64,000 bases of DNA. Origin: Dermatemys mawii. Taxonomy: Eukaryota > Chordata > Testudines > Dermatemydidae. Under the pieces are notes generated by a model that saw nothing but the letters and a program-made list of their open reading frames with translations, did no database searches and was not told the origin of the DNA. The stretch is from NCBI GenBank assembly GCA_007922305.1, contig ML677334.1:15525360-15589359 (forward strand). Direction: 5' to 3'. Shown here piece after piece: positions 36,141-48,525 of the stretch (positions are counted from its first letter, which is position 1; every line of letters starts with the position of its first letter). Both the position numbers and the translations under genes were made by a program.

Positions 36141-37640
36141 CTGTCACAATGGCTTCAGAAAAGCTACCCCAGGTGAAGATCTGGCCTGTAAGTCAACATA
36201 GCTTTTTTGATTTCAGAGAGGTCCCACAACTTACTCTAATGTCCTTACATATTACATGGAAATACTGAAGTATTTGGGGCTACAATGGAATACTATACTG
36301 TCTTTTTAAGGGCCAGGACAGCATAGGCTTAGAAAGCATGAGTTATGTGTGTTGCTGCACTATGAAATTTCAATGTCTTGTATATGACTTTATCAGATTA
36401 GGCCTTTAATGATTAGTACATTTGACAGAGTGCCATATCCTCAGCCATGCATTTAAACTGCTGGCACATTTCATCAATGTCCATTCAGGAAACACATAAT
36501 TGCATAGACTGTACATATAACATTTCTAGGAGAACGTTCTTAAATGGTGTAGCTATTTAAAATTTATACCATACCTGAGTGCACAATTACTTATGTAGTT
36601 GCTATGCAGACTCTCAAAGGGAGAAAAAGTTACTTTGTTAACTACATAAACAATAAATGACGACAAGTAACATTAAGGATTTACCTTTCTGAAGTGTGTA
36701 TCACTTCATGTAATTTGCTAATACACAGCAGCCTAAATCCTAAATTAATCCTCTTCAAAAACTCAGGGCCCAATATTGCAAGTTGTCTGAACACCAAAAT
36801 CCTACTCAGTCCAGTGGGAGTTTTGTGCATGAAGGGGTTACAGGACTGGGTGCTGTGTTGTTTCACGAACCCCACAATTTATTAGTTTAAAGTTAGACAA
36901 TACAAACTACAGCCACCACAAACAATAATGGGCTATCTATATCACTGAGCCAAAAAACAAGCAATCATCATCACATAGATCGGCAGGGCTTCTGACTTTT
37001 TGTAGCTTGTGTGCCTTTATCATACTCTGTCAGTATTGTTTAACTTCTATTAGTTCTCTCCATGTTCAGTTTAAGACAGCTGTCAGAGGGGGGCAAAGAC
37101 AGGAATGGCCCAATTCTCTCTTCAAATAGATCATTACAATTCCACTGACTTCAATGGGAGTTGCTCTTCATTTACATCAGTGAGAGGAGAGTTGAGCTTG
37201 AAGGAGACAGCTAACAAAGACGACTTCCAGAATGACTGATTACTGTGAAAATTGTTAAACATTTAAACCTGATGTGAATCAGGTTATGTAAGATAACTTG
37301 CACCTCACTGAATGTACAGAAATGTACCCCTGGATTCTCTGAAACTTATTTATTCACTTGCTACTAGCTCAAAGTTAGTTGCAGTGGTCGGTGAAAGAAA
37401 AGCATGGCTTATCAGATTCATTATGGTAACAGTAAACACAGTGGAATTTCCATCTATCTATCTATCTATCATATCCTATTGGGAGAAAGGTGATAATATG
37501 AAAATTTACAGAGAACTTTTTTGTTTAATCCTGGAAAATTCAGTAAAGTACATAAAGTAGGAAGTATCATTTTAAGAGGGGGAGAGGTGCAGAAGAGGGC
37601 TGAAACTCAAAAGAATAATTTAATCTGAAACACTTTGGCT
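36141..37640. other. mostly unique sequence with one microsatellite
   Basis: (TATC)n at 37452-37470. The phrases 'ccactgacttcaatgggagt' (37142) and 'cagtccagtgggagttttg' (36809) recall a dispersed repeat. No gene recognised. Confidence 0.4.
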
Positions 37641-37644
37641 GCAG

Positions 37645-38211
37645 GAGCTTCTTTGTCAGTGTCAAAGTTGCCCATTCCCAGCTTCTGGCCAACAGAGGCC
37701 AGAGACACCATCCCTGCCTATCCTGTCTAATACCCATTGATGGCCCTATACCCCATAAACATATCTAGTTCTTTTTTAAACTCTGTTATAATCTTGGCCT
37801 TCACAATATCCTCAGGCAGGGAATTCCACAAGTTGATTGTGTGTTGTGTAAAGAAACACTTCCTTTTGCTTGTTTTAAACCTGTTATCTATTATTTTCAT
37901 TTGATAACCCGCAGTTCCTGTGTTATAAGAAGAGAGTAAATAACACTTCCTTATTTATGTTCTCCACAACAGTCGTCATTATTTTACAGACCTCAATCAT
38001 ACCCCCTTACTCATCTCTTTTCCAAGCTGAAAAAAAAATCTTTTATTAATCTCTCTTCATATGGAAGCTATTCCATACACCTAATCATTTCTGTTGCCCT
38101 TTTCTGTACTTTTCGAATTCCAATACATCTTTTTCAGATGAGGTGACCACAATTGCATGCAGTATTCAAGATGTCAGCATACCATGGGTTTATACAGAGG
38201 TGATATTTGAT
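37645..38211 (-). mobile_element. CR1 LINE 3' part, antisense, 5'-truncated
   Basis: Antisense CR1 with 'cattcccagcttctggccaa', 'cacttccttttgcttgtttt', 'gctattccatacacctaatc' and 'gaggtgaccacaattgcatg'. It ends abruptly at 38211 against the decayed Harbinger fragment. The junction is a plausible 5'-truncation point of the CR1 copy. Confidence 0.8.
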
Positions 38212-39025
38212 TAATGGCCCTGCACACTTGGATCACAGCAGCTCCCACAAAGGATTTACCAATTCCAAATTAATTCTCACTAACTAGAAGCAGCCTGGCA
38301 TTGCAAGCTTCTTCAGAGTGATCACACCATTTGTTTCTCCATTATCATAGGAGATCTCATTTTAGTGTTGCTATGCCTCAGGGCTGGGAAAAGTTCTGCA
38401 TAAAGTTCCTAGATAAGTTTCCACATTTGAAAGTTCTGCAGCCACTGCTCATGATCCCGTATTTGCATAACAGTGTGATCCCACCAGCTGGTGCTTGTTT
38501 TCTGGGACCAGAAATGGAATTCCACCATGTTCAATTTCTGCACCACTGCCAGCAGCTGCCAGGAATTATTTTGTTTTGTGGCTTGCAGCAGGGTTGCTTG
38601 AATGACCTCTCAATGTTCTGTGCAGCAGCTCCTCTCTTGGCTCTGGAAACACTGCAGGATAAGGTATGAGATGTTTGTAATGCTCATAACAAGAGTGCAC
38701 AGCTGAGTAGGGTCTATGCTTCTTGGGCTATGGTAAGGCTAAGGCAGACTTAAAAAGAGTGTGAAAGGGAATGGGTTGTTTGTCATTGATATTAGGGTAG
38801 GGAGAGAGGGAGGAAATGGCATCTTGGGAGGTTGAAGCCATGTTCCAATTCCTCCCTGCAACAATGTTTTGGTCCCATGAAGCCTTGCAATCAGTCCCCA
38901 AAACTGCACTGTGCACTGCTCTCTACATCAGTACAAGTGCTGATAATGAAGATGCACTCCACCAACACAATGAGTGTGGTATGGGCACATCTGATGGATT
39001 TCATTACTGCAAGGCTGGATGTCGA
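38212..39025 (-). pseudogene. decayed PIF/Harbinger transposase fragment
   Basis: Read on the - strand, several stretches match the + strand gene at 56799-58031. 'gatcatgagcagtggctgca' corresponds to 57046-57061, 'ctggtgggatcacactgtta' to 57013-57030, and 'gatccaagtgtgcagggcca' to 57268-57286. The part below 38212 is replaced by a CR1 insertion, so the DDE domain is missing. 38690-39025 matches the region upstream of the transposase start only loosely. Stops and indels are frequent. It is an older relative of the intact-ended element, not a host gene. Confidence 0.7.
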
Positions 39026-39031
39026 CAACAT

Positions 39032-39311
39032 AAGGGTTTGTCTTCACTACAGAAGGTAAATCAACCTAAGTTACGCTACTCCAGCTATGTAAACAATGTA
39101 GTTTAGGTCAATTTACCCCAGTGTCTTCACTGCTCTGGGTCAACAGGGGATGCTCTCCAGTTGTCTTCCCTTACTCTTCTTGGAGAGCTGGAGTACCAGG
39201 GTCAACCAGAGAGCACTCTGCAGTCGATTTAATGGGCCTTCCCTAGACCCACTAAATTGATCCCTGCTGCATCAATTGCAGAAGCACAGATCTTCTCTGT
39301 AGTACAGGCCA
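39032..39311. mobile_element. MITE-like repeat with 'gtcttcactac' end
   Basis: Starts 'gggtttgtcttcactacaga' and ends 'tctctgtagtacaggccaga', which are roughly inverted. Inner sequences 'aggtcaatttacccc' and 'tctccagttgtcttcc...ttggagagctggag' add hairpins. No clear target duplication; superfamily uncertain. Confidence 0.5.
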
Positions 39312-41451
39312 GATCTAAATCAACTACAAATTTAAGAAAACTAGTCAAGCATAAAAATAAATTGAAATCCTCCTCAGTCCTAACTATATTAAATTCTTTT
39401 TCTACTGTACAATTGCTGTGTAATGCTGAAGTCTCAATAACCAATTATAAATGCTAATACTTTGTGCACTCTCGTTTTCCTTTGCGCTCTTAACTTGACA
39501 TTATATAAACTTGATTAAAACTGCTGTATAATCCTGTTATAAATTAATTGTCTTTTCATTTAAAGCCTTTCACTTAATTCTTTCCTGGATGGATCTGTCA
39601 ACTCATTCACACTGAAAAGTCAGACAAGGGCTTTATTTCTTGCTTTTTGATGCACCAGTCACAGACAGACATAGCAATCGACTACAGTATCTCAAGTGAC
39701 CGTCTACAGTGCAATCATTCACACAACTGCGAAAGTCAAACCTCAATTCATCCGGTGAAGCTTTGGCTGACATTAAGATTAAGAGCTTAGCAAATGCAAT
39801 GGTCTGCTGTGTTACCATCTGAGAATTACTTGCTAAGAAAGAGAAATGAAGGACTGTTCGCTGCCCCAAAATAACCAACCTCAAAGTTTGCTTATGGTCT
39901 CTGGAGTGTTGTGTATGATTAAGAGGCTGGAGAGAAGATTTGAGATCAGCTATGCAAAATGCACAAAACAGTACACATGGAAACCTTGCCTTTGGACACT
40001 GAAGTGTCTTCCTTTCAGAAGTGTATTAAAGTTTATGAATTTGATTTGAACCTGCTGAAATATAGACAAACACAAACTTACTAAAACCAGAAACAACTAG
40101 AAAAGTGCATTAAGAAATGTGCATCATGAACACTGAAGTGCATTTGTAATTGTTCTGCTTTTACATCAAAATAAATCTGTGTGTCTCATCAATGTTCCCC
40201 TTATTGTTTCAGCATTTAACACTCTTCATGTTGATTTTATTTGTTTTTCATCTTGTTACAGCACTTTTTTATTTCCCCCTCCCATTGGATACTCTATTTT
40301 ACTTGAAGAAAAAAAAAAATCCTTGCCTTTGTTTCCTTTCCTCTTTGTGAGGCAGATAAAATGGCTTAATGTTTAAATTGCTGATAAAGCTAAAAACAGC
40401 CTTTAACGCCTCTAGTAAAGTGCATTAATACAAAGGACTAAGTTTGAAGCCTTTGGTAGCAAGATAAAAACAAATTCCATGGGAATAAAAATATTCTCTC
40501 CAGACTTATATACCCATGATTATGACTGCTATTAAAATGTCACATCACATCAACAACAAGAGAAGTTGCTATGTCTAGAGCACTTTAGCTATTGTGACAG
40601 CTGTAAATATTGCTGTAATGACTCTCCTATGGGTAATAGGACAGATAAGTAAATAATTGAAATTCAATAGGTTTACTGGAGGGGTATAGATGATTCAGCA
40701 TGAAGTTAGAGGATCTCTGAATTAGTTGCCGCCCAATTGCCATCACACAGTAATTCTGTATTGCATTATGTGCTGCAGGATGTGTCAGTGGCAGCATGCT
40801 ACCTTCTTCCAAAACAATTGTTTAATGGAAGTCAGTAAATGAAATCGGGGGAGTGGGGACGAGATGCTTTGTCTGCTTTAAAGGTCATCTGTCAAATGTG
40901 TTTGTCACCCTTTTTGCTTCCTTAAAATGTATAAAAAAGGCTTAACTTTTTTTTTGTTTTTTTAAAGGTTCTCTTTCCTTAAGAATATCAATACCAAGGT
41001 TTATTTTTCCCCTCCTCTGCATATAGATCCACAAGGAATGCTTTCAGAGACAGAACGAGTCCTTCACAGGCCCATCCCAGATCTTATCCCCATTCTCTCC
41101 TTAGCACAGCAAGACTGTACCAACAGAGGAGTTAGCAGGATATAGTTTGTGCATACACTGCTGGCAGAGAGGGGCTTTTTGAGAATGTAATTAGAAGTTA
41201 TACCCTATGGTGCCTTAGTTTTTTAAAAACCTACTGTTACCAATCAATAGTGAGAGGGAGAAGAGGTCAATAGTATTTGAGTCTTAGAATCTTAATTGGC
41301 TAATTACAGTTCAGTGTTGCTTCAAGCAAAGTTTCACGAAAGAAGCAAAACACAGAACATGAAAGGTTGCCATACAGTGAGATAATTGGGATGGGTCCTA
41401 GATCTACTTTGAGGAACAATTATATTTTGTGCCACATATCCTGCAGGTATA
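39312..41451. other. unique sequence, nothing recognised
   Basis: No supported feature. Open frames on both strands at 39229-40049 have no domain. Confidence 0.4.
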
Positions 41452-41498
41452 AATCTATGCCCATCAAATGTGTGTCAGGCATTTGATGGGCACAGATT
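41452..41498. repeat. 47-nt hairpin with 19-bp stem
   Basis: The arms 'aatctatgcccatcaaatg' (41452-41470) and 'catttgatgggcacagatt' (41480-41498) pair with one mismatch around a 9-base loop. It lies in otherwise unique sequence. It is shorter than a normal microRNA precursor, so I do not call an RNA gene. Confidence 0.75.
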
Positions 41499-42598
41499 AT
41501 TTAAAGAGCTATTGATTAGGATTTAAATATTTTTATAAGGCTTAACATCAAACAGAAAGGCCATCTAAATGACAACCCTTTGATAAAAGAGATTTCAGAG
41601 GCAGAACAGCCAACTACAACTGAAAGTCATGGAGAGGCTACCTAAGCACCCTTTTTACGTAGAGGCTAGATTATAGTTTTCACAGCCACAACCTTTTAAG
41701 AGTGCCTGTAGAGGCACTGTCACCTGTGGCAGTTCATGGAGACATTCTCCAGGTGGAAAATGATCACATGTCAATATATGGTAGAAGTGAACCAGAATAG
41801 TAACACTGCACCCAGCCCCAAGGAAGCACATGTTAAGTAAGGATCATGTGTTACAAATGTATGTTGATTTCTGAGTTGCTTATTTAAATTTATGACATTT
41901 AAATATTTCCAGAGCTTCATTCCATGTTATGAAAAATGGTTAACATAACTACTTCATAGCACTGAAGAACCTGTAGTTGTACAGGTGAATGGGAAATGAT
42001 AGAGGTGCTTAAAAAAATTAAGTAAAACAATTTTCCATATGAAAATGCAGCTTGATTGAAATCAAAACATTCTCCAGAAATAGGTGAATTTTGACATTAT
42101 TTTAAATAGGGAAGAGGTAGATCTATTTTCTTCAGATAGGAAAGGAAATATTTTGTTTTGAATTTGTTATATAAACATAATATATTAAAGCTAATTTAAA
42201 TATTATCAGATATTATTAAAAGTTGAAATGAAATGTATCAACATTATTGAAATGTTTTGGACTGTCATGAATCTCTTTTGGGGGGAGTGTGTCTGTGTGG
42301 GGAAAATTTATGTTCTGTTCAAAGTTTCCGTATGTTGTCCTTTTCTTTTAATTCAGAAAGGATTTTTCTTTTTTTTATGATGGAATTTCAAGTTGAACAT
42401 AAATTCCGGTTCCTGACTAGCTATATGTGCACAGCCTTTCATACCTAGTAAGCAGAAAATTGTAATGCACACATTTCTACCTTATATCTTTCTGCCTATC
42501 AGGAAATGCATCATTATATTTTAGAAAGAGCACTTATGTCCATTTTCTGTTTATCAGTTAAATGTTTTCTATGAACAGTGGCATGCACTTTAAGAACT
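41499..42598. other. unique AT-rich sequence, nothing recognised
   Basis: No supported feature. Confidence 0.45.
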
Positions 42599-42752
42599 CT
42601 GCTTTAATGTTGCTGCCCCTTTTGTATCCCCGATTGGTGGCCCTGCTGGGTCCCTACCAGCAGGGCCGCGAATGGGAGGACGCGAAAGAGGCAGCAATGA
42701 CCCAGCAGAGCCGCCGATGGGGAGCGCAAAAGGGGAAGCGATGTTAAAGCAG
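42599..42752. repeat. GC-rich inverted repeat, 54-bp arms
   Basis: The left arm (42599-42652) begins 'ctgctttaatgttgctgccc'. The right arm (42699-42752), read in reverse, begins 'ctgctttaacatcgcttccc'. Both continue to 'ctgctgggtc', with about 80% identity, and the mismatches are largely CpG-type transitions. The 46-bp spacer holds 'ccagcagggccgcg'. It is likely the core of a transposon-derived repeat. Confidence 0.75.
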
Positions 42753-43030
42753 ATTTCTTCCCCACTCCCCGGGGGAGAGAGCAGTAGTTGCCCTAGGGCC
42801 GCAATTTAAAAGGGCCTGGGGCTCCAGCCACCGCTGCTACCGGCCGGAGCCCCGGGCACCATGGACCAGGGAGTGCAGATGGACTGGCTGGGGGATGCTG
42901 ACCCCCAGCTCTGATCCTTCTGCCCAAGGTCCCACCCTTTCTTAGGCGGGGAGGGAGGGAAGATGGGGAGAGTGGTGCAAAGCAGCCTCATGCCGGTAGG
43001 AGCAGCATTTTACTTTCACCCCTGCTAGTC
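42753..43030. repeat. GC-rich repeat-like segment
   Basis: Contains 'atttaaaagggcctggggct', close to 'atttaaaaggacccggggct' at 12345, so it shares a repeat with the 12-kb block. Confidence 0.45.
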
Positions 43031-44457
43031 ACACTCCTCCTTACCATTCACAGAATTTGTCACTCTCCCCTCGGGTTACGGTCCTGCATCCCAGTCCTGC
43101 TGCAGTGGGTCCAGTGGGATTCCCACTGATTCAGAAACAGGATTTTTTAAAAAAATATTCCCCCTGCACCGCAAACAACATGATCAGACAGCCAACAGGG
43201 CAGAAGAAAGGGTGACTATGGGACACCAGTAAATCTGCTGTGAAAAGTGTTATTCAGCTGTTTATTTTTTAAAATGGCAAAGGGTGACATTTCATCCCCC
43301 CTTTCAAAAGCTCCCCCCCGCATTTGCACACCATTGTTCTAGAAGATAGTTTTGTACTGCTACTTGACTTAGCGCGCTCTTATTTCAGACATCACAGATA
43401 GATCTAACAATAAGTAATTACGTTGTTGCTGCTCATCTCAACTTACAACTTCTCAGCCTTAAGGGGACATTTATATGAACATGTGGTTCATATATCATAT
43501 TCTTAAACACTTTCATTTAAATGTCCTTAGCTATTATGAAAGTCTGCATAAAACCCAGTTGAATAGCACAGTGCAGCAGGAAACAATCTCCTGAAGGAGA
43601 ACTGTTCAGTAATTTCTTTCTGAACATTTTTTAATTGCATACTATATTATTGCATAATACAAAGCTTTTCTCCAAGACAATGGTCATCATTGAGGGGAAC
43701 ATCTTTGTATTTACTTACTATTCATTTTATTAATATTGTATTATTTTCGTTTTGAGCCTGGACTTTGACTACATCTTGATCAAGAAATTTGGGCCCTGAC
43801 AAAATATAATTGATTACCTCGACTTAGTGCTTGCTAATGGGAAAGTTTGGAAGGTGAGCATGATGACAAACACGCAGCATACTAACTTAACATTAAGGAC
43901 AAACCATAAGCAAGAAGATACTTTGGACACATGATCATGATATCCTGCCTGCTTACAGTGTATGCTGTGTTATGAAATTACACAATGAATGCTTAGAATT
44001 CTAATTTTTTAAAAAAGGAAGGGGTCCATTTCTTATGCAAACTGTACATCAGTGCAACTCTACCAAAGTCAGTTTTTCTGTCAATATGAGACACCTCAGT
44101 ATATGATATACAGTTCTGCTGATGTGCTGGCAACCAGACTTGTAGAAAACTTTATTTTAGATAGATAGGAAGTTTAGAAATGCACCCACAACCAACTTCA
44201 CTCACCTCAATGAGGTGTGACTTCTAATTCTAATTGAAATCATATCAGTGCTAACGTTGGATGTTATTTAGGCAAGTACATATGCATGTGCTTATCTTTA
44301 AGCACATGCTTAAGTCCCATGGTTTTCAAGTTAATGTTTAAATGCCCTTCTTGAGTAGCAATACTTTCCTTATCACAGCCTTTATTAAGCAAAGGGAATT
44401 TCCACATGTAGCTTATTCAGGCATAGAAGCCCTTAAATCAGTCTTATTTAAAAAGAT
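43031..44457. other. mostly unique sequence
   Basis: A phrase 'tctttaagcacatgcttaag' near 44294 relates to the palindromic repeat at 15366-15545. Otherwise nothing recognised. Confidence 0.4.
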
Positions 44458-44472
44458 ACACACACACACACA
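44458..44472. repeat. short (CA)n tract
   Basis: About 7 CA units. Confidence 0.85.
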
Positions 44473-45959
44473 TACCCTTCTGAAAAGCGTTTTTCCCCCC
44501 CACCATAATTTTTGAAGACAACTTGAGATGTGGAGAGATTTTCACACACCTCTAACTGCTTTATTTCCTTTTTCTCTATATTTAAGAGCATTAAGAAGAA
44601 AAGCTGTAAAATCTGAAAGTTCCCTTGCCTTCTGAGGAGTTCTAATCTAACATGGTGAAGACAATTTTGTGCAGGTTTTAATGTATTCTTTTTCTGGGGC
44701 AGCCTGTGTGTATGTGTGTTATTGCTGAGGTCCACCAATAGGTTAGTAAAAGTCACTGTTCATAAAAGAGAAAAGAAAGTAAGAGCATCAAAATTAAATG
44801 AATGCTAGAACCTACTCTGTTTTAGAAATGAAGTATTAGTCCACTGGTCTTTATGAATTAAATAGACATCTTACTCATTGCATTTTCAATAATATAGTTA
44901 GGTTAAATGCAGTTAGTGCATTAGATCTATTTTTCACAAATAAAATATTGCTAAAAAGATCATGCTATGCTATTTGGCTACTATGTCATGTTAAATGGCA
45001 AAAGAAACCATTAGAATATTCCATCATAAGTTGGAAAACAACTTATTTTCCAGCTAATGTTTTAAGATTTTCTAAAAGCCAAATGATTAAAAAGATGATA
45101 AAGAATGAAGACATCCCACTTACTGTATGTACTGTGTGACTAATGTAATGGAACACTGGGGTAGACCTTCACTTTTTGTAAGGCTTTACTTTATATTATA
45201 GGCATGAAAATATTTCCATGCCCACCAGTCAGGCCAGCCTTCACTTTGAGTACATTAAAGAATGCCAGTCCTGCCATACTGATGGCTAGATTCTGGTAGT
45301 TCCAGAGATGGGACCACAGAGAAAGGGGAAGCCTTCTGATTGTTGTGTGGATTGCATAATGACCAGAAAGAATCCTGGTCCCTGCAGTTCAGGCACTGTT
45401 CCCTAATTATTGCCACAAAGGGCTGGAGAGTAGGGCAGAGCCATGGGTCCCTGGGAAATAACTGTATGCATTTTCCACCCGTGCACCCTTAGATCTCCAG
45501 GAGGCATTCTTTAAGAAAAAATGCCTGTGATGCCCTAAAGTGGATTGCTCCTCAATCTTTGTTCCCTTCTCTATCACACGTAAAGGCTTCTGCGTTGAAA
45601 GCACAATAGCTAGTCCATAATAAGGTGAATGTGAGGAGTCATTTGGGAGGTATAATCCAAACATGTACTCATCTTATTTCTTGAACATTGTCCTAATACA
45701 TGTTGAATCACTGTTATTGAAAAAAGTGGGACAAGAAAGTGTATTATGAGCAGAAATAGTTTGTTAATCAAATAATTTCCATATACATTATGGACACAAT
45801 TGAGTTCCTAAATATTCAAGGCTATGGACCTTGCAAAGCCAGGATGGAGTCAGTAGCACAAGGTGGGGTTCCTTCCACTCCCCACACAGCCACTGATTGG
45901 CCAATTACAGTCAGGTCTATATTAATTTGGTTAAAGCTTTGCATCATATTACAGCTCAG
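44473..45959. other. unique sequence, nothing recognised
   Basis: No supported feature. Confidence 0.45.
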
Positions 45960-46350
45960 ATTTTGAAATGTTGAAATGGCAACTCACTTGAACTGAAATT
46001 CTAAAAGGATCTGACTGGAACATGACAATTGTTTTCACACAACTTCTGAGATTTCAGAATTTCTTGTCATTCCAATGTGGAATGAAAACAAAAACCACTG
46101 TGTTTCAGTGAAAATGGAATTCTGCTGTCCATTATCAGGTAGAAAAATCCAAGGTTTTAAATTCAGGAAGATGTGTCAAAAGGCACAAGAGAGTAAACCT
46201 GTATCTTTAAGGCACCGGTCTAGGAGGTGCAAGACCCCTCTCTGCCTGATTTGTGGAGTTTTTCAAACCAGATCACTCTGGCTAGACAGAGCAAGCACTT
46301 GATCATAGTACTCCCGCAGGCCAGGCCAATGCCCTAACCACCAGGCTACA
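45960..46350 (-). repeat. tRNA-derived SINE-like repeat
   Basis: On the - strand the sequence starts with a tRNA-like head 'tagcctggtggttagggcat' (A-box-like). It is followed by a degraded B-box region near 46265 ('gatctggtttgaaa') and then a body with 'gacaagaaattctgaaatct'. The tRNA-like part does not fold into an intact tRNA, so it is a retroposon relic. Confidence 0.5.
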
Positions 46351-47246
46351 GAGTATGAATGGCATTCTGGTTTGATGAAGTTTTAGTCAAAACCTAAATG
46401 TTTTAGCTTCACCATAAATCATCAAAAGTGTTTCAATCATCTTTCATCCTAAGTTAGCTGTCAAGATAGATGATCCTTTTTAACTTCTCTGCAAAAGCTT
46501 TATTTCAGCTCTACATAAGAACTGCCACAGGAACATATGGTGCAGCTTCCAGCAATAGTGAAGTCTATTCACTTCACTAATCTATTTAATATGTTTGGAT
46601 GACACTGTTTACCATTAAAGTCTAAAACTGGAAAATATTCAGTCCTTCCCGTCCATTGTCCTAAAAGTAGAATAGAAAATCAAAGCCACGTTTCCCCCCT
46701 TCTCTCTCAGAAATTCTACTGAGTTTGGATGTGGGGAAGAACTCTTTGCAGTTCTTCCCCCAAATTCCTCACATATTTTTATTTCTGTTACAATGCAGTA
46801 CTGAACAGTTCTCACTAAGGAGACTTAATGCTGAACTCTATACACCTGCAAAACTCCTATTGCCTTTATAGCATAGGATCAGCCAAACAGATGGTTTATA
46901 TTGTGTATAACTAAAACAATGTCAACTACAAACTCCAACATACAAGAGATAAAGGAATATGTTCTGTTTTCAGTTACAACTGTATTACTCCATAGCTTCA
47001 TTGAGGTGACAAGGGTACCACAAAGGGCAGCATTTGGCCCAAATGTTCTAGACTAAAGTCAGGTATAGCCTATTTAGTCCAGTAAACATTTTTGCTAAAT
47101 CCTTTTCATTTTACTCATTTAAGTAGACCTACTGAAGTCAACAAAACTACTTACTTCAGTGAGGTGAACAGAATTTGGCTCTGCAAAGTGGAAACTAAAA
47201 TACAAAGCATTACAGAAATTCACCTTTGGTATGTATGTGTAACATT
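46351..47246. other. unique sequence, nothing recognised
   Basis: No supported feature. Confidence 0.45.
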
Positions 47247-47273
47247 AGAGAGAGAGAGAGAGAGAGAGAGAGA
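47247..47273. repeat. (AG)13 microsatellite
   Basis: About 13 uninterrupted AG units. Confidence 0.95.
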
Positions 47274-47276
47274 TTA

Positions 47277-47300
47277 CCTATACTTATATATAAGTATAGG
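47277..47300. repeat. perfect 24-bp palindrome
   Basis: 'cctatacttata' followed by its exact reverse complement, three bases after the (AG)n tract. Confidence 0.9.
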
Positions 47301-47414
47301 TATGAAATGGCAAATACTAAAGGCTGGTGTACAGTACACAGGTCAACATAAGGCAGTTAATATTAACCTAATTAGGCCAGTGTCTACACTACAGCCTTCC
47401 TCCCAGCCAGGCAA
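47292..47414 (+). repeat. direct repeat, copy 1 (about 120 bp)
   Basis: Matches 48403-48525 in the same orientation. Shared stretches are 'tgaaatggcaaatactaaa', 'aggtcaacataaggcagtta' and 'attaggccagtgtctacact'. It diverges after 'ctcccag'. The second copy runs on into a longer repeat; this one does not. Confidence 0.8.
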
Positions 47415-48402
47415 GTGTGTATATATATGCTAGTGAGTGAATAATCTGGCAAATACAGATGTGTATTCTTACTTTTTAGTGGAAGTTTCAGAAGGGGTTA
47501 ATTATAAAACAAGTTCACATAAAACAAGTAGCTAAAATCGCCTAGAATGACAACCTACAGGGAGTAATTTTGTACTCCTACAATAATTGGATGTGAAACA
47601 TAATGATAAGAAGGCCTGAAGTTGTGCTAGAGTGTTTTTAAAGTGACATGACTGGAATTACACTAAGTGACAAATTTAAATTGCATTACAGCTACAAGTT
47701 TAGAAGTCTTTCACACAAAATCATTGAATCCCAAGATCATTCCAAATAGAGGAAGAGACTAGAGAATCATTAATGTTCACCTAATCCTGGAGACTTGTAC
47801 AGTGTTCTGTAGCGAGAGGATAGGTTGATTGCTGCAAAAACCATGAATATTAACTTTGCTGATTAACCACAATCCAATATATTTTAAAACTTTCTGACCA
47901 TCTGTTAGGAGAAGCTTTGAAGCTTCATTATTAGGTAATTGATAATTAATCAGAAAAGATATCCAATGTGGATTCTCATTTAATTGTATTATAATTTATT
48001 GGAGAAGTTTTTAGACTTCTGGCTTTTCGCCTAATTGTTTTCAACCAACATCTGCCAAATATGAAAGATAAGAAAAATATTAAACATCCTCACAACCACA
48101 TGTACTTTTGCAAGTATTCTATTAACTGAGCAAATATGCAGTAGCAGTTAATAGCCAGGCAGCAAAAAGCACTAAGTATATTGGCTGCTTTCTTCCAGCT
48201 GTTGGCATTGAGAATCAGTCTAGGGAGCTCTTTAGAGCACACATCTGGGGAGAGTTGTACCAGCTGGTGTTTACTGTATCTGAGCCAAATCCTGCTTGTA
48301 GTCATTTGACAAGTCAATAGGAAGTAATTTAGTGGAATTGATGGGGCTATTCGTGTTAGTAAAGTGATCAGAATTTGACCCTCTATAGAGTCATTTATGG
48401 TG
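47415..48402. other. unique sequence between the direct repeats
   Basis: About 1 kb with no recognised gene or repeat. The open frame at 48090-48410 on the - strand has no domain. Confidence 0.45.
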
Positions 48403-48525
48403 AAGTACAAGTGTGAAATGGCAAATACTAAAGTCTGGTCTACGCTATATAGGTCAACATAAGGCAGTTAATATCAACCTAATTAGGCCAGTGTCTACAC
48501 TACGGCATTCCTCCCAGGTAGATAA
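48403..48525 (+). repeat. direct repeat, copy 2 (about 120 bp)
   Basis: Second copy of 47292-47414. The first 35-40 bp lie before the putative start of the MITE at 48438, so the similarity is not limited to that element as I have bounded it. Confidence 0.8.

Noticed and set aside
46265..46350. Possible tRNA gene on the - strand
   Set aside because: A-box-like start is present but no cloverleaf or intact T-arm forms; it reads as a tRNA-derived SINE.
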